The notes below the pieces were generated by a model, which searched no databases, had not been told where the DNA came from, and saw nothing but the letters and a program-made list of their open reading frames with translations. Below are positions 19,888 through 29,150 of a stretch of 64,000 bases of DNA, one piece after another. The translations under genes were made by a program, and so were the position numbers. Positions within the stretch are counted from its first letter, which is position 1. Each line of letters opens with the position of its first letter. Source of the DNA: Symplocastrum torsivum CPER-KK1 (lineage in GTDB: Bacteria; Cyanobacteriota; Cyanobacteriia; Cyanobacteriales; Coleofasciculaceae); contig JAHHIF010000003.1 in the NCBI GenBank assembly GCA_019358875.1, positions 186,001 to 250,000 of the forward strand. The letters are read 5' to 3'.

Positions 19888-21756
19888 ATGCAGCACATAA
19901 AAACATTATCAGCAAATTGGCTAGCTCACAGATCAAAGAAGTGGGGAGTGCGATCGCTTTATATAGTAATTAGCCTAGCAATTTCGCTACTGGTCTATGC
20001 AGCCGTTTTAATTCTTGGTGTACCTAAAGAAATTGGCGAGGTAGCTCGTTCTGGCTTTACTACAGCCGTAGTTGCTTTCATCTTGCTGCTTTACCCAGCC
20101 TATCGTTGGTCTGGCTGGACAGGAACATTAGCAAGTCTTAGCTTGACCCTGCTCTTGTTTGCCTTACCATTGACCGCCTTGTGGAATAGTGGCATGAGTG
20201 ATGGCTATCTCATTGGTGGTTTACTTCCTTGGAGTGATGCTAGTGGTTATTACTGGGAGGCAAGACGCTTACTTGAAGGTCAAAATTTTTCAGAATGGGG
20301 TAGCCGACGACCTTTATTTCCTGCTCTGTTGGCACCTCTGCTTGGATTAACCAATCAGAATCTACAACTGACACTAGCAATTTTAGTTGCCATCACTGCA
20401 ATTGCTTGTTTCCTTGCCGCTCGTGAGGTACAGCGTAGCCACGGAACAGCAGCAGGAGTAATGGTGATTACTATATTATTTCTGTTTTACAGACTGACTA
20501 TCGGTCAAGTGATGACCGAAAATCTGGGACTAGCTCTGGGTGCTGTTGGTTTTGCTCTCTTGTGGCGTGGCGCATGGCAAAAACAGATTAAGTACTGCGT
20601 ATGTAGCATTTTCTTGCTTACCCTTGCCTTGAATGCCCGTGCTGGAGCCTTTTTTATTTTACCCGTGCTAATTCTTTGGGGAGCTTGGTCATTTCGCGGC
20701 ACAACTCGCTTTTCTTGGCGCTTTCTTTTGGGTGGAACCAGTGCTGTGTTGCTCGGTTTTCTCCTCAACTCTATCTTGAATAAAATCATTGGCGCTCCTG
20801 ATGCGATCGCCTTTTCCAATTTCTCCTACACCTTGTATGGTCTGATTGTTGGGGGCAATTGGACTCAAGTTCTCAAAAATTATCCAGAACTGAGCAGCCT
20901 CAGTGATTCAGAAGCGGCACGAAGAATCTATGCCCTTGCCTTTGATGCACTTCGTGCTAATCCACTTGCTCTAGTTACTGGTTGCCTTCGAGCTTGGGAT
21001 CACTTCCTATTCAAGGACTATGTTTTCTCTTTTATCAGTAACCTTAAGGGAAACTTTCTTTTACAACTGCTCAGTGTTACTGCTTTATTCCTCTGCTATC
21101 GTCAGCGCCAAGAGCCTCATAACTCTCTACTAATTGCGGCTACCATTGGTATTTTGCTGTCTGTCCCATTTGCACCGCCTTGGGATGGTGGTATCCGAAT
21201 TTATGCGGCTACTCTACCATTTTTTTCTGTCCTTCCGGCATTAGGATTTGAAGCTCTAGCTAGAGGCATAAAATCACCAGAGCCGTTTGATACATCGATT
21301 CAGGATAACTCTCCTCTATTTTTAATAAGTTTTAGTAGTATTCTTGCAATATTTATCTTTGTAGCTCCTGTCACAACAAAAGTATTTAGCCATGTACCTC
21401 AATTTTCTACTTTATCCTGTCCAGAGGCAACCGAGGCTGTATATCTGCGTATAATATCTGGTTCGTCAATTAATCTTATGGCAGATAACTCTCTCCCAAC
21501 AACACATTTGCCTAACGTTCGTCTAAGTGACTTCAAAGAAGGACTAACAAACCTTGCTGAGAATGGCTATCCTGAGTTGGCGAAGGAATTGGCTAGCTTA
21601 GGTTCTTCCACAACAATCATGAATGCTTTCGATTTAAATAGTTTTGGAGCAATATGGTTAATTGCAGACAGCAACAAGATGCCAAAAGAGAAGAGGATAG
21701 TTGGTATGTGCGGAAAATTCTCAGAAGCCAATGGTTTATTTTACGCTAAGGATTAA
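19888..21756 (+). CDS. Multi-membrane GT-C-like protein, tandem paralog 3 of 3
   Basis: A 622-residue third copy. It keeps the outer loop PWSDASGYYWEARRLLEG, the SRRPLFPALL segment, the LNARAGAFFILP helix, SNFSYTLYGLIVGGNW and the conserved C-terminal tail, which here is slightly shorter. It starts 50 bp after paralog 2 at ATG 19888. The three copies are diverged over their length but share long identical blocks, so the duplications are not recent enough to be an assembly artefact. The following 450 bp hold only a decayed small gene. Confidence 0.75.
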   Translation: MQHIKTLSANWLAHRSKKWGVRSLYIVISLAISLLVYAAVLILGVPKEIGEVARSGFTTAVVAFILLLYPAYRWSGWTGTLASLSLTLLLFALPLTALWNSGMSDGYLIGGLLPWSDASGYYWEARRLLEGQNFSEWGSRRPLFPALLAPLLGLTNQNLQLTLAILVAITAIACFLAAREVQRSHGTAAGVMVITILFLFYRLTIGQVMTENLGLALGAVGFALLWRGAWQKQIKYCVCSIFLLTLALNARAGAFFILPVLILWGAWSFRGTTRFSWRFLLGGTSAVLLGFLLNSILNKIIGAPDAIAFSNFSYTLYGLIVGGNWTQVLKNYPELSSLSDSEAARRIYALAFDALRANPLALVTGCLRAWDHFLFKDYVFSFISNLKGNFLLQLLSVTALFLCYRQRQEPHNSLLIAATIGILLSVPFAPPWDGGIRIYAATLPFFSVLPALGFEALARGIKSPEPFDTSIQDNSPLFLISFSSILAIFIFVAPVTTKVFSHVPQFSTLSCPEATEAVYLRIISGSSINLMADNSLPTTHLPNVRLSDFKEGLTNLAENGYPELAKELASLGSSTTIMNAFDLNSFGAIWLIADSNKMPKEKRIVGMCGKFSEANGLFYAKD

Positions 21757-21849
21757 CTAACTTCAAAAACTTGATTAATTAGCTTTAATTTAGCTAACTG
21801 AGAAAGTACTGTTAGATTAAAACAATTAAAAAAACAAGGGTATATAATA

Positions 21850-22122
21850 CATGGAAAATTCACAATTATTATTTTAGTAATTCTATTGCTATGAGCTTTT
21901 GCTGGATTAGTTATGCTAAACTCCCAAAAACAATCTTTTCAAGAATTATTAGGAGGTGTAGTTAATGTCGTTAATTCAGAAGGCAACTATGTAACAGTAA
22001 ATTCTTACGGAGAACGGATTATATAACACCCAAATGATATTAAAGAGAAGCGAACTAAACTCATTCAATATATTTGTAAAAGCGAAGGTCTTCCAAGTTC
22101 AAGAATGCCTAAAATTCCATAA
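21850..22122 (+). pseudogene. Decayed gene for a small membrane or secreted protein
   Basis: One frame can be read through from a hydrophobic stretch (FTIIILVILLL, then AFAGLVMLN) into a soluble part with SFQELLGGVVNVVNSEGNYV and a tail with KLIQYICKSEGLPSSRM ending in TAA at 22120. It is broken by TGA at 21892 and TAA at 22024. The coding look on both sides of each stop suggests a former 90-residue exported protein. A 37-residue open piece starts at ATG 21913 but would lack the signal segment. I do not recognise the family. The rest of the 21757-22207 gap shows nothing. Confidence 0.45.
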
Positions 22123-22207
22123 AATCTTAATTAGATGTGAGAAATGTTGAATTGGTTCTTGACCCTGTTACAATGCCATAAGCAATTAATCATTGGAGCT
22201 TCTAGTT

Positions 22208-23089
22208 GTGACGATAAAGCCCTTAGCTATTGGTATAAAAAGGTATATTCCATGGTGGGGCAAAATCGCGACTAAGCTGTTGTTATCTCAATTACCAAAC
22301 CGGGAAAAGTTTTTGAATGACATCAGCATATTTTCCAGCGAACCAACGATGGAGGAACCAATCTACGCATACAATACATTTAAAGAGCATTTAAATAGAG
22401 CTAAACCTGAAAAAGGATTTGTTAGCTTAGAACTTGGACCCGGAACCTCTCTTTTCTCTGGTATGATTAGCTGGGCTTTGGGCGGTTCTGCCTCTTATCT
22501 GGTTGATGTTGGAGATTTTGCTCTGAAAGATATCCAGCTTTATCAAGCTATGGAAGATTTTTTAAAGCAAAAAGGCTTGCCTACTCCTGATTTGCAAAAC
22601 GCTGAATCTTTAAAATCCATTCTGGAATCGTGTTCTGCTCATTATTTAGTTTCTGGATTATCATCCTTGCAAGCCATTCCGGATGAGTCTGTAGATTTCA
22701 TCTGGTCACAAGCTGTTTTAGAGCATATTAGAAAAGCAGATTTTTTTGACATTATGCGAGAACTGCGAAGGATTATTCGCAATCAAGGAGTCTGTACCCA
22801 TTATGTTGATTTTAAAGATCATTTAGATTGTGCCTTAAACAATCTTAGATTTTCTGAATCCATTTGGGAGTCAGATTTTATGGCAAGAGCAGGCTTTTAT
22901 ACGAACCGAATTCGGTATTCGCAGATGTTAGATCTGTTTGAGAAAGCAGGCTTTGAGGTTGAGGTGTTAGAGGTGCAACGTTGGGATAGACTACCAACCC
23001 CACGAGAAAATCTATCTAAAGAATTTAGAAATCTTTCTGATGAAGAACTATGTATATGTGATTTATTTGTGCTTTTAAAGCCAGCTTGA
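22208..23089 (+). CDS. SAM-dependent methyltransferase
   Basis: A 293-residue methyltransferase-like protein. Motif I is LELGPGTSLFSGMIS near residue 75, followed by YLVDVGDFAL and the later SVDFIWSQAVLEHIRK, all as in methyltransferase-11 proteins found in polysaccharide loci. GTG 22208 is chosen because GGAG at 22195-22198 lies about nine bases ahead; the TTG at 22193 overlaps that signal. It stands after the gap that follows the GT-C trio and begins a second half of the cluster. Substrate unknown. Confidence 0.8.
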   Translation: MTIKPLAIGIKRYIPWWGKIATKLLLSQLPNREKFLNDISIFSSEPTMEEPIYAYNTFKEHLNRAKPEKGFVSLELGPGTSLFSGMISWALGGSASYLVDVGDFALKDIQLYQAMEDFLKQKGLPTPDLQNAESLKSILESCSAHYLVSGLSSLQAIPDESVDFIWSQAVLEHIRKADFFDIMRELRRIIRNQGVCTHYVDFKDHLDCALNNLRFSESIWESDFMARAGFYTNRIRYSQMLDLFEKAGFEVEVLEVQRWDRLPTPRENLSKEFRNLSDEELCICDLFVLLKPA

Positions 23090-23107
23090 TTTGACTATAT
23101 AAAACAC

Positions 23108-24271
23108 ATGAAGCGTCTTTTATTTATCACTACTATCCCAAGCACTCTTTATTTCCTTGCCCCGATTGCCCGTCACTTCCGAGCCAAAGGTTGGAGAGTG
23201 GATGCTATGGCTAAGGGAATCTCCACCAGTACTGAGACTTGCTTAGATGCCTTTGAGCGGCGTTGGGATGTAGAATGGTCGCGCAATCCCCTAGATTTAC
23301 GGAACTTTCTGAGTGCTCCGCAACAAGTGCTTCAGGTGTGTACCGAGCAAGAGTACGACCTTGTTCATGTGTCTACGCCAGTGGCTGCCTTTATTAGCCG
23401 TTATGCTCTCAAGGATTGGAGAAAAAAGGGAAAGCAGAAGGTAATCTACACAGCCCATGGTTTTCACTTTTACTCTGGGGGGGCACTCCTAAAAAATGCA
23501 ATATTCTTGGGTCTAGAGTGGCTTGCTGGGCATTGGACTGATTACTTAGTAGTGATCAATCATGAGGATGAACAAGCTGCAAAGCGTTACAGTATCGTTC
23601 GACCTGAGCAAGTTCGCTATATGCCTGGAATAGGAGTGGATGCCCAGTACTACAATCCTAGTGCTGTTTCTGAGATGGAAGTAGAGAAGCTACGTCAGGA
23701 TTTAGGGCTAACTCCGGAGATTCCCTTGTTTCTCTCATTATCTGAGTTTATTCCTCGCAAGCGGAATGAGGATATTTTAAGAGCATTTGCTCGACTGGCT
23801 CACTCTGAAGCGCACTTGGCTTTTGCTGGAGAAGGACCACTGCTAGAGGAGATGCAGCACTTAGCATCCAAGTTAGGAATTCAGCATCAGGTACATTTTC
23901 TAGGGTTCCGTCAGGATGTTCCGGTCTTGATACGCGCCTCAGTTGCAACACTCCTGTCTTCTAGCCAAGAGGGACTTCCCAGGAGTGTCATGGAATCAAT
24001 GTCACTGGAGATTCCGGTGATTGGTACGGAGATTCGTGGAACTCGTGACTTACTTGAAGGTGGCTACGGCATTTTAGTCAAAGTTGGGGATGTGGAGGGA
24101 TTAACTCAGGCAATGGCTTGGGTATTGGATCATCCGAAAGAGGCGCAAGCAACGGGAAGGCGTGGGCGGGAACGCATCACACATTATGAACTTCAACTGA
24201 TCCTAAAGCTGCACGAAACACTATATGCTGAAGCACTAGATGCAGAAGATCGTGTGGTTTCTTATGCTTGA
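23108..24271 (+). CDS. GT4-family glycosyltransferase
   Basis: A 387-residue GT4 enzyme of the CapM/WcaC-like kind that acts early in repeat-unit assembly. It has an N-terminal ITTIPSTLYFLAPIARHF, the helix YTAHGFHFYSGG, the C-terminal FLSLSEFIPRKRNEDILRAF segment and SSQEGLPRSVMESMS with the E-x7-E acidic pair. Next to it lies the initiating sugar-phosphate transferase, which in many loci is paired with the enzyme that adds the second sugar. The two genes overlap only if TTG 24268 were used as the start of the next one. Confidence 0.9.
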   Translation: MKRLLFITTIPSTLYFLAPIARHFRAKGWRVDAMAKGISTSTETCLDAFERRWDVEWSRNPLDLRNFLSAPQQVLQVCTEQEYDLVHVSTPVAAFISRYALKDWRKKGKQKVIYTAHGFHFYSGGALLKNAIFLGLEWLAGHWTDYLVVINHEDEQAAKRYSIVRPEQVRYMPGIGVDAQYYNPSAVSEMEVEKLRQDLGLTPEIPLFLSLSEFIPRKRNEDILRAFARLAHSEAHLAFAGEGPLLEEMQHLASKLGIQHQVHFLGFRQDVPVLIRASVATLLSSSQEGLPRSVMESMSLEIPVIGTEIRGTRDLLEGGYGILVKVGDVEGLTQAMAWVLDHPKEAQATGRRGRERITHYELQLILKLHETLYAEALDAEDRVVSYA

Positions 24272-24288
24272 TTCAAAGGGAATCATTA

Positions 24289-24951
24289 ATGAGTACAAAA
24301 TTTAGCGCAGGAAATCATTTCACTAAATTCAGCAGATTGGTGAAGTCTGTGTTGGACAGACTTGTAGCTGCGATCGCGCTTTTGGTTGTGTCTCCCCTGC
24401 TACTGTTGTTGGCGATCGCTATCTATATTCGTATGGGTAGCCCAATTGTATTCACTCAACCCCGACCCGGCAAAGACGGTCGTATCTTTACCTTCTACAA
24501 GTTCCGCACCATGACTGATCAGCGTGATGTAACGGGTAATCTTCTCCCCGATGAGCAACGTCTTACAACCCTTGGTCAATTCTTGCGCCAAACTAGTTTG
24601 GATGAATTCCCTCAATTGTGGAACGTTCTTAAGGGCGACATGAGCTTCGTTGGTCCCCGCCCACTCCTAGTAGCCTACCTAGATCGATACACTCCTGAAC
24701 AAGCGCGTCGTCATGAGGTCAAACCAGGGATTACAGGTTGGGCGCAAGTCAACGGTCGCAATACCGTCAATTGGGAAGAACGGTTCAAGCTTGATGTCTG
24801 GTACGTTGATCATGCTACCCTATGGCTTGACTTTAAAATTCTGCTTCTAACAGTATGGAAAGTACTGAAACGAGAAGGAATCAGTCAACAAGGTCATGCC
24901 ACGATGGAAGAATTTAAAGGGTACTACTTGGATGAATTTTCAAGTCATTGA
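24289..24951 (+). CDS. Undecaprenyl-phosphate sugar-1-phosphate transferase (PglC/WcaJ C-terminal type)
   Basis: A 220-residue monotopic phosphoglycosyl transferase that starts repeat-unit synthesis by loading a sugar phosphate onto the lipid carrier. It has one N-terminal hydrophobic hairpin (VAAIALLVVSPLLLLLAIAI), then FTQPRPGKDGRIFTFYKFRT, the catalytic-site segment SLDEFPQLWNVLKGDMSFV with GPRPLL, and KPGITGWAQVNGRN. The length is that of the short PglC class without the WcaJ membrane extension. ATG 24289 has AAAGGG eight bases ahead. It overlaps the next gene by 20 bp. Confidence 0.93.
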   Translation: MSTKFSAGNHFTKFSRLVKSVLDRLVAAIALLVVSPLLLLLAIAIYIRMGSPIVFTQPRPGKDGRIFTFYKFRTMTDQRDVTGNLLPDEQRLTTLGQFLRQTSLDEFPQLWNVLKGDMSFVGPRPLLVAYLDRYTPEQARRHEVKPGITGWAQVNGRNTVNWEERFKLDVWYVDHATLWLDFKILLLTVWKVLKREGISQQGHATMEEFKGYYLDEFSSH

Positions 24952-26014
24952 TTTGTCAAATCCGTTATGGTTGCAAATCTTGAAAACGTTACGTCATGAT
25001 ATTTACCATTTACCTGAATATTTATCTTTAGAAGCGAAAAGAACTCAAACCATTCCAGAAGCAATTTTAATTTATGATGATGACAAACTCTTGTTTGTAC
25101 CTTATTTACTGCGTCAATGTAATGAGCTATTTGACCAAGACCTACTAGAGCAAGAAGTCTTCGATATTGTTTCACCTTATGGTTATCCAGGATTTTTGTG
25201 GAGTGAAGCAGCCGAGAACGCCCCAAACTTTATCAGCTTGGCAATCAATGAGCTAATAGAGGTATTTCGTAGTAAGCAGATCTGTTCAGCTTTCTTTCGA
25301 CTTCATACTCTCCTTAACAGGAGCCTTAATGAACATTGGCATTCTTTGGCTTTGCGAGAAACTGGAGAAACTGTATTCATAGATTTGAGGCTTTCTGAAG
25401 CTGAAATTTGGCAGGAAACTAGACCAGAACATCGCAACAAAATTAATCGCTGCAAGCGAGCTGGCTTTACAGCCCGAATGGTACAAGTTGAACAATATAT
25501 TAGTGAGTTTATAATTATTTATGAAGAAACAATGGAGCGTGTAGGAGCGGCACAATCCTATTATTTTAATAAAGATTACTATTTAGAGCTTACAGATGCC
25601 TTAGGTGAACAACTTCATTTGTGTATTGTTGAATTGAATAATCAAGTTGCTTGTGCTGGTTTATTTACTGAATGCTGTGGGATAGTTCAATATCATTTGG
25701 GTGGTACAAGGAACCATTTTTTGAAACAAGCTCCTAGCAAGCTAATGTTTGATTATGTGCGATTCTGGGCTAAGGATCGTGGAAATGAAGTTTTTCATCT
25801 CGGCGGTGGTGTTGGCAGTGCAAAGGATAGCCTCTACCACTTCAAGGCAGGCTTCTCCAAACAAAGAGATAATTTTATGACATTACGCTTAATTACAGAT
25901 GAGATAAAGTATCGTGAGTTAGTTGAGTTACGAGCAAAGTCTCTGAATACTGACGCAACTATACTACTGGCAACCAGTTTTTTTCCAGCATACCGATCTT
26001 CTTTAACTTCATAG
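24932..26014 (+). CDS. FemAB-like GNAT-fold acyl/aminoacyl transferase
   Basis: A 360-residue protein made of two GNAT-like halves, as in FemA/FemB and the related acetyltransferase-6 proteins. The C-terminal half has AQSYYFNKDYYLEL and the conserved FHLGGGVGSAKDSLYHFKAG block. Members use aminoacyl-tRNA or acyl-CoA to modify peptidoglycan or exopolysaccharide. In this locus an acyl or amino acid decoration of the polymer is likely. ATG 24932 is preferred over TTG 24896, since the first 12 residues from TTG lie wholly in the preceding gene. The gene is noticeably richer in A and T than the two before it. Confidence 0.8.
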   Translation: MNFQVIDLSNPLWLQILKTLRHDIYHLPEYLSLEAKRTQTIPEAILIYDDDKLLFVPYLLRQCNELFDQDLLEQEVFDIVSPYGYPGFLWSEAAENAPNFISLAINELIEVFRSKQICSAFFRLHTLLNRSLNEHWHSLALRETGETVFIDLRLSEAEIWQETRPEHRNKINRCKRAGFTARMVQVEQYISEFIIIYEETMERVGAAQSYYFNKDYYLELTDALGEQLHLCIVELNNQVACAGLFTECCGIVQYHLGGTRNHFLKQAPSKLMFDYVRFWAKDRGNEVFHLGGGVGSAKDSLYHFKAGFSKQRDNFMTLRLITDEIKYRELVELRAKSLNTDATILLATSFFPAYRSSLTS

Positions 26015-26067
26015 CTACTAGACCTTTGGTAAAGTTAATATCAATTTTTAGAGGAGCTGAAAAAAGC

Positions 26068-26835
26068 ATGATTTCAATAAAGAACAATAAAGAAGTTTAC
26101 AGTACTGTAGAATTTGATACTTACGCTAATCGAGAAAACTTAAATGTTTCAGAAAAATATTTAATAGGAAAGTTTTTAAATAAAAATGAAAAGACATTAG
26201 AAGCAGGAACAGGAGGGGGAAGAATTTTATTAGAGATGAGAGGGTTGGGTTTTACCTCTCTTTATGGTTTTGATTATGTACCAGAATTAATTGAACGAGC
26301 GAAACAGAAAGACAGGAGTCAAAGTATTTGTTTTGAGGTTCAGGATGCAACCAACTTAAATTACCAAAGCTGTTACTTTGACCAAATACTTTATTTAGAC
26401 CAAATCATCAGCTCTATAGAAGATGAGGGAAATCGGCTTCAAACTTTCAAAGAGGCTTACCGCATCTTAAAAACAGGAGGGACTGCTTTATTTTCGTTCC
26501 TGAGCTTTGAAGCCAGATCCAGTAGTCTGTTCTATGTCCCTTATCTGGTATATCTAAGCCTTATTAGAAAGTTACGTGGTTCAAATCGCTCACTACAATA
26601 TCTTCCATGGCTTAAGCATGGAGGAAAAATTAACTGGTCTGCACTGATTGATGCTGAACCTTATGTATATTGGTATAAAACTAAAGAAGTAGATCAAATT
26701 TTAAAAGAAATTGGTTTTGAAGTAGTTGCTATTGGTTCTAAAACACAGATGGAACAAGAAAAAATGCATTCATCTGTTGAGACATTAGTTAATGAACCAA
26801 TTACAGGAATGCTTACTTTTGTGTGTAAAAAGTGA
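26068..26835 (+). CDS. SAM-dependent methyltransferase
   Basis: A 255-residue class I methyltransferase with motif I in TLEAGTGGGRILLEMRG, the acidic end of beta-2 in YGFDYVPELI, and LYLDQIISSIED further on. The start ATG 26068 has GAGGAG about 11 bases upstream; TTG 26026 is less likely. The gene is strikingly AT-rich compared with the aminotransferase that follows. Its place beside the FemAB-like and aminotransferase genes suggests action on an amino sugar or its acyl group, but nothing in the sequence fixes the substrate. Confidence 0.8.
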   Translation: MISIKNNKEVYSTVEFDTYANRENLNVSEKYLIGKFLNKNEKTLEAGTGGGRILLEMRGLGFTSLYGFDYVPELIERAKQKDRSQSICFEVQDATNLNYQSCYFDQILYLDQIISSIEDEGNRLQTFKEAYRILKTGGTALFSFLSFEARSSSLFYVPYLVYLSLIRKLRGSNRSLQYLPWLKHGGKINWSALIDAEPYVYWYKTKEVDQILKEIGFEVVAIGSKTQMEQEKMHSSVETLVNEPITGMLTFVCKK

Positions 26836-26887
26836 GTTTGATGGCTCAGAGTCCAGTAAAAATCAATTTAAGTAGTAGCTCTGAAAA

Positions 26888-28078
26888 TTGACGAAACCAA
26901 TCCTCCTTTCAACTCCCCATCTAGGCGATCGCGAACTAGAATTCGTAAAAGAAGCCTTTGATACCAACTGGATTGCACCAGTTGGACCTCATGTAGATGC
27001 CTTTGAGCAAGAATTCTGTGAAGTGGTAGGTGCTAGGTATGCGGCAGCCGTTAGTTCAGGAACCGCTGCTTTACACCTCGCTCTACAACTGGTCGATGTT
27101 GGTTCAGGAGATGAAGTCTTTTGCTCTACTCTCACCTTTGTTGCCACAGCTAACCCAATTATCTACTTGGGAGCAAAACCCGTTTTTGTTGATAGCGATC
27201 GCACATCCTGGAATATGAATCCTGACCTGTTGCGGGAAGCATTGGATCGCCGTGCTCAAGTCGGTAAACTACCCAAAGCCATTGTTCTCGTGCATCTCTA
27301 CGGTCAAAGTGCCGATATTGCTCCAATTGTAGAAGAGTGCGATCGCTACTCTGTTCCTTTGATTGAAGATGCCGCTGAATCCTTAGGCGCAACTTACAAA
27401 GGACGTTCGCCTGGAACCTTTGGCAAAGTTGGTATCTACTCCTTCAACGGTAATAAAATTATCACAACGTCTGGTGGTGGTATGTTGGTTTCAGACGATC
27501 CGAATTTGGTAGAAAAAACCCGTTTCCTGGCAACTCAAGCACGTGACCCTGCCCCTCACTACCAACACTCTCAAATCGGTTACAACTACCGCCTCAGCAA
27601 CGTTTTAGCAGGGATTGGTCGTGGTCAGTTGTGTGTTTTAGAGGATAGGGTAGCCGCCCGACGACATAACTTTGAAATATACCAACAGGCTCTCTCGAAC
27701 CTACCCGGAATCACATTCATGCCCGAAGCCTCCTTTGGTCGTGCAACTCGTTGGCTCACCTGTCTCACGATTGACCCAGCCACCTTTGGTGCAGATCGAG
27801 AACAAGTCCGCCTAGCTCTTGCGAATAAGCAAATAGAAGCTCGTCCTGTTTGGAAACCCTTGCACCTGCAACCTGTCTTCGCTGAGTGTGAGAGTATTGG
27901 AGGTGCAATCGCCCAAGATTTATTTGAGCATGGTCTTTGCTTGCCCTCTGGTTCTAATTTAACAAGTGAAGACCTTGAACGAGTTATCCAATCGATTACT
28001 GAGATTCACTATAGCTCTGTAAAAAGCCAAGTCATTAAGGGCTATAGCACATCAGCAAAAGCTGAGCGCAAACGCTGA
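26888..28078 (+). CDS. DegT/DnrJ/EryC1/StrS-family sugar aminotransferase
   Basis: A 396-residue PLP-dependent aminotransferase that makes amino sugars from nucleotide-linked keto sugars. The PLP lysine is K190 in YSFNGNKIITTSGGGML, with the pairing aspartate in EDAAESLGA (D161) and the conserved SGTAALHLAL near residue 57. It probably acts on the product of a 4,6-dehydratase such as the CapD-type enzyme at the left edge, giving a 4-amino-6-deoxy sugar. TTG 26888 is the only plausible start near the conserved N-terminus. Its last 37 bp overlap the end of the convergent ABC permease gene. Confidence 0.92.
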   Translation: MTKPILLSTPHLGDRELEFVKEAFDTNWIAPVGPHVDAFEQEFCEVVGARYAAAVSSGTAALHLALQLVDVGSGDEVFCSTLTFVATANPIIYLGAKPVFVDSDRTSWNMNPDLLREALDRRAQVGKLPKAIVLVHLYGQSADIAPIVEECDRYSVPLIEDAAESLGATYKGRSPGTFGKVGIYSFNGNKIITTSGGGMLVSDDPNLVEKTRFLATQARDPAPHYQHSQIGYNYRLSNVLAGIGRGQLCVLEDRVAARRHNFEIYQQALSNLPGITFMPEASFGRATRWLTCLTIDPATFGADREQVRLALANKQIEARPVWKPLHLQPVFAECESIGGAIAQDLFEHGLCLPSGSNLTSEDLERVIQSITEIHYSSVKSQVIKGYSTSAKAERKR

Positions 28079-28902
28079 TAGCAGCAGACACCTAACCCAA
28101 ATACGAGTAGAGAAATTGCAGAAGCGACTCCCCATTCTGCCCAATGTTCGATTTCTCCAACTAAAATCAGATCGCGATAAACTTCTGTGATCGCAGCAAT
28201 CGGATTCAACCAAAACACCCACTCTCTAAACTCTTCTGGAATAATGGCGGCTGGATAGACAATTGGTGTTAGATAAAACAAAAGATTCAAAACAACTCCT
28301 AGCGTTTGGGGAATATCCCGTAAAAACACTGTAAATCCAGCCGCTAAATATCCCAACCCAACCGTCAACAACAACTGCGGTATCCAAACCAACGGTAGTA
28401 AGGCTAAGGTAGTGTGCAATGTTTGAGACGACACAGCCACTAACACAATCAACGCCATCAAGCCGAAGGAACTCTCAATGAACGCCGATAAAATTGGCAC
28501 CAGTGGTAACAAGGCTAGCGGAAATACCACCTTCTTTACCAAATTTGGCTGAGTTAGCACTGAACTCGCTGCTTGATTTAGCCCTCCCGTAAAGGCGATC
28601 CAAGGAAGTAAGCCTGCAAACAACCACAAACCAAATGTGGCATCATTCTCAGGCAAACCCTTCAGGCTTAACCTCACATCCAGCACAATTGAGAACACAT
28701 AGGTGTAAATCAGCAACTGTGATAGCTGATTCAACAACGGCCAGAAGTTGCCTAGAACAGAACCCTTGTACCGTGCCTCTAAGTCCCGCCGCACTAGTGC
28801 CCGTAACAAATCAAACTTTGCCCACCACTGTTCACTCAGTGGTAGCCAGCGCCTCACTCGGTAAACCTTACGGAGAAATAGCTTTATATCTTTAAGTAGC
28901 AC
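28042..28902 (-). CDS. Wzm/TagG-type polysaccharide ABC transporter permease
   Basis: A 286-residue ABC-2 permease with six predicted membrane helices. It has an N-terminal RALVRRDLEARYKGSVLG segment and PWIAFTGGLNQAA, both typical of the Wzm/RfbA/TagG permeases that export lipid-linked polysaccharide. The start is GTG 28902 with GAGGA a few bases ahead. Its ATPase partner Wzt is not next to it: nothing lies upstream on this strand before petP, and the ABC ATPase at 48370 is of another type. The 3' end overlaps the aminotransferase gene by 37 bp tail to tail. Confidence 0.88.
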   Translation of the reverse strand: MLLKDIKLFLRKVYRVRRWLPLSEQWWAKFDLLRALVRRDLEARYKGSVLGNFWPLLNQLSQLLIYTYVFSIVLDVRLSLKGLPENDATFGLWLFAGLLPWIAFTGGLNQAASSVLTQPNLVKKVVFPLALLPLVPILSAFIESSFGLMALIVLVAVSSQTLHTTLALLPLVWIPQLLLTVGLGYLAAGFTVFLRDIPQTLGVVLNLLFYLTPIVYPAAIIPEEFREWVFWLNPIAAITEVYRDLILVGEIEHWAEWGVASAISLLVFGLGVCCYQRLRSAFADVL

Positions 28903-29150
28903 GCGCTTCCTCGCTCACAATCACCACACAAACCACCTTTCCCCCTATTGAAGCTGGGTCAAACACGAGAGTTCCCTTCGTATTGCTGCCCTGCTAAAGA
29001 AAGAGACAAACCACTCCTACTAAGTTAAAGAGTCTACAAGAAATTCGCAGCAATACAAGACATTCTTTAGTTATGCCTAACAACTGAAATCGCCTATGGA
29101 GTCCCGGATTCCGCTACACTGTGGAATGATTCATTGTATTGGAAACATTA

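Noticed and set aside
20505..20819. 104-codon minus-strand frame within the third GT-C-like gene
   Set aside because: It is an antisense shadow; equivalent frames appear antisense to the paralogs because the proteins are conserved.
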